A DNA stretch of 64,000 bases from the NCBI RefSeq assembly GCF_001649575.2, contig NC_051434.1, positions 4,525,845 through 4,589,844 of the forward strand. Reading direction: 5' to 3'. Shown piece by piece: positions 57,166 through 64,000 of this stretch (its first letter is position 1; the number at the start of each line of letters is the position of its first letter). Source of the DNA: Kryptolebias marmoratus. Lineage: Eukaryota; Chordata; Actinopteri; Cyprinodontiformes; Rivulidae. A model generated the notes under the pieces. It ran no database searches. It was not told where the DNA came from and saw nothing but the letters and a program-made list of their open reading frames with translations. Position numbers and translations under genes: made by a program.

Positions 57166-58351
57166 GATAATCAACAGGTACTTTAGCTCAGAAAAAAAGA
57201 GTGAATGTAAATGAATAAATTTACAAAAAAAATGACTTAAAAACAAAAACTTAGGATCTTTGTGTGATTGCAAAAAGAGGGTCTGAAATCTTAATTCCTG
57301 AATTCTTTAAAAAATAAATCCAGCTTCACTCTTAAACAAACAAATATAGACGTTGAAATAAATCAATATGGATAAACAACTACAGATCAGCTTGGTCTCA
57401 TTTTTGTGACGCAATAAGAAACAAAATGGTCCACCAAAATGTAATCTAGCATTCATTTAGCCCCTTAATCAAGCTGCTCTCAACACCTTGCTCTCTTTTC
57501 AGTCCAGCAACCTTTATTGGCTGTTTAAGACCATAAATTAACAAGGTGACACATTTGTGTTCTTTCTGTTGCTCATCAACATGACTGAAATGACATTTTC
57601 TGCCCTCCACCACCTCCTCATGCTCCTGCAATGCATCCCTCCTCCTTCCCTCCTCCTCCTTCTTCTTCGCACTGCTGTCGTGGCAACAGAGGATGGGGAG
57701 AGAGGCAGGAGAGGGAGGGGTAGGGGGGGAGAAAGAGACAGTGACAGAGTGCTGGAGAGGGAAAGAGACAGAAATAGAGAAAAAGGAGAAGATTGGTGAA
57801 GATGAGATTTGAGTCTGGGACCAGAGGCAGTGTGAAACACAGAAAGGACTGCAGATTGACTGTTGTGGCTTTGTGTGCCTTTTGGTGTATGAGTGCTTAG
57901 TTGCATAATTCCACTTCAGTTTCTGACTGAACGTAAAACTTGAATCCAAAATTACGACAACAGGTATGTGATGTGAGTCAGATTTCTGACACATCATTAC
58001 ACGGTCTGTAGAGTATTTGTCCATTTAACCTAAATAAAGTGCAAAGCATCCCGAATGCACATTTGTAGTAAAATCTACCATCTAACACTCTTTCTTTTCT
58101 TAATTCATAAAACATGTCCTCCTTTTATCCATAATGCAACTTTTTAGCACCTATTTTTGTTGTACTATGTTGTCCATATTAAAACTTAGAGATATGCAAG
58201 TATTGGTTGCTTCATGTAATGTAAACTGCAAGTTAAATATAGTCAGCTAAACACTGTAAATCCTGCTATTTCTGTGAGGAAAAAAAAAGGAAAAATGCAA
58301 GCCCCCAAAACATGTTTCAAATAAAAATATGAATGAAAAGGTGGAGGTGAT

Positions 58352-58355
<4 letters not shown>
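57166..58355. other. non-coding with a pyrimidine-to-purine strand switch
   Basis: Plus strand is C/T-rich at 57600-57672 and then strongly A/G-rich at 57686-57795. The longest open frame of the window (192 codons, 57446-58024 minus) and a 122-codon overlapping frame run through this low-complexity tract and show no domain, so I do not call a gene. Confidence 0.5.

Positions 58356-58424
<69 letters not shown>
58356..58424. repeat. (TAA)n microsatellite
   Basis: About 22 perfect units; the runs of Tyr or Leu codons on the minus strand come from it. Confidence 0.97.
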
Positions 58425-58425
<1 letters not shown>

Positions 58426-58429
58426 CACA

Positions 58430-59690
58430 TCTCTTTTTTAAAGAAAAGCTCAAAGTACTACATAAAAAGAAATATAAGCTGTGGTAAAATACATAAAATA
58501 CATATTTTGAGCCCACATTTAAAAGTGTCACAGGTCTCAGAGTATCAGGAAGAGCTTTCCACAGGCAAGAGAGAGCCTCACAGAATGTTTGATCATCCAT
58601 AGTTCACAGGTTTTTTCCTGACAAGATGGAGGCAGTTTGAATATTTAGAGAGAAAGGAATGTTTTGAGCTGTGTTGGGAGAGAAGTTCTTCAGGTGGTAC
58701 CTTTTTCTCTAGATGCAGTGGTGGGTGAGGAAGGCGATCTTGTAGTCGATTCTTCTACTGGAAGGTAGTGGAGTGCGTGTAAAGCAGGTGTTTTACAGCC
58801 GTACTTCTGCAATCTCATCAGGAGCCTAGCAGCAGAGGTTTGAATGTGTTGGAGTCTTAAAATACTTTTACTCAGGATTCCGATGAGAAGTGCATTGCAG
58901 CAGTCAACTCGGGAGGAAAAACAAGGCGTGGAGCAATTTCTCTGCATCAGAGAGGGTGAGGATGAGATGAAGCTTGGGGATATTTCTGAGGTAAATCCTA
59001 AAAGTTTAAAAACAAAGCAACTGGACTTCTATTCTCTAGTAAAAAAACATTTTGCAACTCATCTGGGGAGCTTTTCCGTTTTAAACTAGAGAGTGCAGAG
59101 TTCCAAGGCAATTCTGTGACCTGAGACGGCAATGCTGATTATAGATGATGAGCGACACTGGTGAGGGATTCTAACTAGAATTGCTAAAGTTTGGAACTAT
59201 TTGGCTAAAGCCTTAATCTCCACCAGACAGCTGGTGAGTATTATAGGAGAGGATGATGAAGGCAGAGGTGATGATGCTGAATATGGATCAGTACCTGTGG
59301 TTTTCACATATAACTAAGTGTCACTAGCATAACAATGGGAAGAAACACTGTAGAGGCTGATGATGTGGCTGAGGAGGAGTATGTACAGGATGAAGAGGAT
59401 GGGCTCCAGAACTAACTTGTGGATCAGCCCAAGAAGTGACTGTATGAGAACCAGACTTTGCATTGCAAACACAAATCTGCTCTGTTCTGTCAGTGACATG
59501 AGATTTGAACCAACTGAGAGCAGAGTCAGTGAGTACAGCAGTGTGATGTAGTCTATTCAGAAGAATGTCATGGTTACCGGTGTCGAATGCAGCCAACAAG
59601 TCAAGCAGAATGGGGGGTGATGGAGAACCAGCGCCTACCATAGTAGTCAAAACCCTGAACAAACAGGTTGTCTGAGAGCCATTTTGATAT
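58430..59690 (-). mobile_element. L2/CR1-like LINE fragment with degenerate reverse transcriptase
   Basis: Minus-strand translation from about 59662 shows LLDLLAAFDTGNHDILL (RT motif A, usual LLDLSAAFDTVDHxILL with the catalytic Asp retained), then SALSWFKSHVTDRTEQ, NAKSGSHTVT, and after a frame change LEPILFILYILLLSHIISLY and HCYASDT (motif C, usual HCYADDT, here with one catalytic Asp replaced by Ser). A C-terminal segment at 58690-58947 reads SRVDCCNALLIGI, LQHIQTSAARLL and TPALHALHYLPV, typical of this clade. The sequence between holds stops. The 58430-58680 part would be 3' sequence. Not functional; endonuclease domain absent. Confidence 0.85.
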
Positions 59691-60917
59691 GCTGAGCTGA
59701 CTTAAAATGATGACCTGAATAAAAAAAATTGCAAAGTTAAACCAGTTAAAGTGATGTTTTTTAGCATAAGTGAACTCATGTGAATGAAATCTCCCTGCTA
59801 CCGCTTCTTGATGTAGAAGCCATAAATTAGGTTAACTTCCATCTGGATTGTTCAGCTGCAGAAATAAAATATGCAGCTCAGAGAGTCTCGTTTCTACCGC
59901 ACGTTTTTACACTAAACTTAGTTGCTGGTCGTTTCTGGCTTTGAAATAATCTGTACTTTTTTGTTTTTTTCTTGAAATGATGAGAAGCTGCTCTGACTGA
60001 ACATTTTCTGACCTGTTAGCATCACTGCTTATAAGTAGCAGTAATCAGTCTCTGTTTCACACTTCCTATAAACAATATCACAGTTTTTGTTATTATTATT
60101 GTTTCAACCTTATTGTAATTGTTGAAACTGTTTTAAATTCCCATTAATGCCCGTGCTCTGACAAGTGATTTACATATTAGTCGTTTTAGTAACACCATAT
60201 TGGTGCCCTATAAGAACAAAACCAAATTCTTGTGGTAGAATTTTAAATTTTTATGCTCTCCATCACCACCAATTTCTCACCTCAGAATTATTTATTTCAG
60301 CTCTAAAAGGCTTCTCGTGTTCACCTTGATGCAGCTTTGAGTTTTTATAAGCCTTTTTTTTCATGGTGCTGGCATGTAATTGGAACACATCACATTCCCT
60401 TACTATGTAATGTGATGCCAACTCCTAGGTTGCACCAGAATGGTTGTTAGTGGATCACCAAAGTCTGCATGAATCATTCTCAAAACAACATTTATTCAGC
60501 TGGTAGCTTTGCTTTACAGGCAGCGCAGAGAGAAAGAAGCACCAAGGGGAGAAAAAAGAAAAAAAACACAATCACAAAGAAGCCATGAAGATTCTGGTAC
60601 AGACTCGAGTGCTGAGGTTAACATGGTTTGAGTCACACATAAGTGGATTCCCAAGATGTTCCATGCTGTTTCTGTCATTAAAGTCCCCACTTTATGACTA
60701 ATGCAGGAGATCTCCTCATCATGCTTTCTCTGTTGAGAGCTCAGGCACATTCTGCTTTTTCTTCTGGGAAATGTTGTCGCAGAAGCTAATTAGTGTGAAG
60801 GTCAAGTTAAAGAGAAGAGAGTGAATCAAAAACAAAAAAAAAACTCTTGAGCTCAACAGTCACAGTTTGAGCAAAAAAAAAAGAAACAGAGTTTATACAT
60901 GAATTTGAAGGGTAGGC
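59691..60917. other. AT-rich sequence without recognised features
   Basis: Nothing recognised; the 78-codon minus frame at 60514-60750 has no domain. Confidence 0.5.
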
Positions 60918-61214
60918 AATGTTTTTGGCCATGTTTGTGTTCCTTTGTCTGTTATGTTAGCAAAATATTTCATGAACCACTGGAAAAATTCTAATTAAAT
61001 TCTCAAAATGTAATCATTGGATTTACATCTATCTGTAATGAATAAACCTTTGGAAACAATTCAATGCAGTAAGGCTGCTACAGCTAATCAACCTTAGCAA
61101 ACACAAAATTACTATAACTCTGACTGAAGTTTTGTAAATTGAGCTAAAAATAGGTTTGGTAGAATCTGAGAATCATGACCAACTTATACTCTGATCGCTA
61201 ACTTATTGCATGAA
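60918..61214 (+). repeat. dispersed repeat family A, copy 11 (5' part)
   Basis: GGTAGGCAATGTTTTTGGCC, TATTTCATGAACCACTGGAA, GTAATCATTGGATTTACATC, GTAAGGCTGCTACAGCTAAT and AAATTGAGCTAAAAATAGG in family order; the copy stops where the SINE begins. Confidence 0.8.
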
Positions 61215-61216
61215 GG

Positions 61217-61466
61217 TCCATCCTGGAAAAGTCCCAAGTCCTTCACAGGGCCACATAGAGACAGATGAGACAGACAACTCCTCGCTCTTACTCACAACAA
61301 GTGACAGTTTAGAGTCAGTTATCATAACATGCATGTTTCTGGTCTGTTGGAGGAAATCAGAGAAAAGATACACAATTACAGAACATGCATCTCCACACAG
61401 ACATACCTGAGCCAGGAGGCAAACTGCTGTAAGGCAACACCTCTAACCACTGTACCACCATGCCAC
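61217..61466 (-). mobile_element. tRNA-derived SINE (HE/V-SINE type)
   Basis: On the minus strand it begins with GGCATGGTGGTACAGTGGTT, a tRNA-like head with an A-box-like GTGGTACAGTGG, followed by GAGGTGTTGCCTTACAGCA, then CTGTGTGGAGATGCATGTTC and CTGATTTCCTCCAACAGACC, matching the remembered fish HE/DANA layout (tRNA head, conserved central part, LINE-like 3' end). The degenerate end GGCCCTGTGAAGGACTTGGG matches the shared LINE-type tail. The B box (GGTTCGAATCC) is degraded. Confidence 0.8.
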
Positions 61467-64000
61467 AGTAAAAATATATAAAACTCTATCATTTCCATAG
61501 CATACTTTTTGCGTCATACCCTGCCTGTTAACACTTTCTCAAATCTTTATGTGTAAAACCAGCAATATTGTCAGAGGAATAGTCCAATACAATGTACCAT
61601 GAAGTGATTAAAACACAACTCTGTACGTGTGAAAACAGCTTATTTCTATGTAGAGTGACCTTTTCATGGCGACTCATACTCTGTGATCCTCAGAAACAGG
61701 TGTTCCCACAGTTTAACACTGCAGCTTGATGACATCCAGATCAGTCGCATGTGTTACTGTAAGTTTGACCAATCGGTGCCTTCCTCACTACACCCACATA
61801 ATCCCTGACTTTAATTTCTTCTTCAGAACTGCAACTTTGAAAACCTGAACTGAGTTCCACATTTTCCAGCTGATTTCGGTTCTTACTCAGGCCCGACTTA
61901 AACGACTTCAGATGTCAGGTCTGCATAAAGACTTTCTGTAATCTCATTGACAGTGAAAACTTGTTTCCTCTTTGCAAACCTGAAGAGTTGTTAGTGAAAT
62001 GGAGTATAGAAAAAAGGTGTTCTATGTTCCTAAAGTGGCTTCCTGTTGTTGTTTTTAGCAGTGCAAAGTAACTGATGACAGAATTAGATTCAAAAGCAAT
62101 ATCTCTCTGTTAATGCATCAGGTATTGAATAGTTGCAGGATGTAGTTTTAGTTTTATTCTGCGTTTTAGAAAACAAAAACATTTCGCTTTTGCTTAAATT
62201 GAAATGACCACATTGTATCTATTGGCTTTTTTGAGTTAAATACCAATTTCGATGTGAGAAGAGTGCTAATAGGATTTTTCTTTTTTTTTTTCAAATTAGA
62301 TTACAAGTGTGAGAAGAGGAAGCTAATGCCGAATTGTTCAGTTTAGAAGTTAAATATCCTCGGCCTGTTCCTGTGTGTATTTTGTGTGTGTGGACAAAGT
62401 GAAGACAGTTTTCATTACTAATCAGAATTTGAAAGAGTGGAGGCACATCCGATGCAATGTTTGAAGAAGAATATTATGTATTTGGTGCTGGGATCAGTTA
62501 AAAGTGAAACAAAACGACTAACTCACCATATTTAGGGTGGAAGAAATGCCAGATTCAAACCGAACTTGAAGCCATTCATGTTCAGTCTATATTACCCCTA
62601 GAACAAATACAGAATCCTAAATAGTAGATAAGAACTGTACAGATGCAAGCAGAGCCACATCTGTATGCTGTTGTTCTGCCGGGTAGACATGAGATAGGAT
62701 ATCATGGATATTTGTCCTGAATAAACAGAATTTCCTGTCAAAATACCATCAAACCTGAGAGATGCAGAGAAGAGAAGAAAGAAAAAGGCACAGGATAAGA
62801 TTTTGGTTAGCTTCTGTGGGACTGTGTTCAGTCTTTGCTTTTTGTTTTTGGATCCCCTGCTATGATGATTCTTTTTTTGCAACTTAATTTACTAAGAGAA
62901 AAAAAAAAAAACAAAGAACAAACCTGCACTGCTGGCTTCTATGGAAAGAACGAGAACGTAAGTGTTTGAGGTGTATTGGCAAACACACACAAAAAGCATC
63001 TTGATTAAAATATTAAATGAGACGGCATGTTTGTATAGATGCAGCTTCATAATGTCAGTATTATGACGCAGTAATGGATTCAATTCAAAGCCGAGTTTCT
63101 AGTTATTTTCAAAGGTTTTCATAACTGAATTGTAAATCATTGGTTTATTACGCTTAGAAGCACTTTTTGAATACAACATCAATGTCTTGTGAATAAATTC
63201 AAAACGATCAATGAAGCAGGGAGCATTAATCTGATCCTTTAATTATTTATCTTATTTTGTTTCCTTTTCATTAGCTTATGTCTGTGCCAGATTTTATCTA
63301 CAGTTTATAGAAAATAAATAAAATAAATAAAAAATGCATATCTCTTTTATAGCTGTAATCTGGTTCATTTGATCAATAATTGATTCACAAACAAGACACA
63401 TATTTTAGCCCAGAAATCAACCAAACAAAATTCTGAAAACCTTTTTAACTTTTTCATTCTGTCATTTGATTCAGATTTTAAATATCATCTCTGATGTGAG
63501 GAAAAAAAAAAAAAAAGTTTGCAGCGATGATGGCTGCCACACATATTTTCCAAAGTCATAGAAGGTGTGAGTCATTTGGTGCAAGGTGATTTCAGACATC
63601 GATTAATAAGCTCCTAAGCACAAAAAGCAGTGATACAAAAATATCTCCTTTCATTTTTATTTTATTTTTTGAATGAAGAGTGTTGGCAGATGTGCTCTAA
63701 TTGTTCAGGTTTGGAGACATGTTTTGATTTCTCCTTTTTTTTAAGCACAAATGTAAATATGTCTTTATAAGTGTAGTGTTGTTTCATATCAACACACTCG
63801 TTTTTGTTGTGTGTGTGTGCGTGATATGAGTTGAGGTTAATGGCTTCAATACCACTTCTCCACGAAGAAGCTAAAAGAAGCTGCATGTTTCAAATGATGG
63901 ATGTCTCCTTTTACAACATCTTCAACATCACAACACCACCATGAAAAACAACATGCAGAGCTTCAGATTCAAAAGAGACCGAGGAAAAACTGCTTTAAAA
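61467..64000. other. AT-rich sequence without recognised features
   Basis: Unique sequence; A- or T-runs at 62279-62292 and 62901-62912, an AAAT run at 63310-63334, and a TG patch at 63809-63821. Short minus frames at 62598-62882 and 63662-63886 show no domain. Confidence 0.5.

Noticed and set aside
57446..58024. Longest open frame (192 codons, minus strand)
   Set aside because: Much of it translates a low-complexity C/T or A/G tract, a second long frame overlaps it, and no domain, signal peptide or conserved motif is visible.
58243..58600. Frames of poly-Tyr and poly-Leu
   Set aside because: Translation of the TAA microsatellite.

Overview
This window looks like non-coding, AT-rich DNA from a teleost fish genome. 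I infer this from sequence composition and from the mobile-element remnants: several decayed Tc1/mariner transposons, a small hAT-type element with the CAGGGG ... CCCTG ends common in fish, a tRNA-derived SINE of the HE/V-SINE type, an L2/CR1-like LINE, and a LINE 3' end with an ATGG tail. An acanthomorph (spiny-rayed) fish is plausible but not shown. No complete protein-coding gene, rRNA, tRNA or CRISPR array could be recognised. Most open frames are shorter than 110 codons; the longest (192 codons, 57446-58024 minus) is mostly translated low-complexity sequence. The window is therefore either intergenic or inside very large introns.

Layout. 1-6.5 kb: AT-rich sequence with a GC-richer, enhancer-like block at 2.2-3.35 kb. 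6.55-7.25 kb: first copy of an unclassified dispersed repeat, called family A here, which recurs at 11 places. 9.7-10.6 kb: an LTR-like element inside another repeat (family D), an arrangement repeated at 56.2-57.2 kb. 11.0-14.9 kb: a short fish dispersed repeat, a 156-bp TATC microsatellite, a Tc1 transposase fragment, CA tracts and a deleted Tc1/mariner copy carrying an L2 tail. 15-20 kb: mostly unique sequence, two family A pieces, a long pyrimidine-rich tract and two isolated exon-like segments. 20.7-23.1 kb: family A array, one copy split by an insertion with a perfect 15-bp hairpin, and between copies a promoter-like module (22.1-22.35 kb). 24-28.4 kb: Tc1 remnant, assembly gap, the longest family A copy and a near-perfect palindromic element. 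30-33.4 kb: LTR-like element, LINE end, exon-like ORF and another Tc1/mariner relic. 34.5-39.3 kb: further repeat pieces and a LINE tail grown into a GGAT microsatellite. 39.3-51.9 kb: the emptiest part, with one textbook hAT MITE and the second family B copy. 52-64 kb: solo LTR with target duplication, internally deleted Tc1, second LTR/family D composite, TAA microsatellite, L2-like LINE with a ruined active site, and a SINE.

Nothing forms an operon or pathway. What can be read is a history of insertions: nested elements, internal deletions and microsatellites grown from element tails. The parts most likely to be functional are the GC-richer unique blocks, the promoter-like module at 22.1 kb and five exon-like segments, all low confidence without RNA or cross-species data. 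Element identifications rest on my memory of family consensus sequences; no database search was run.
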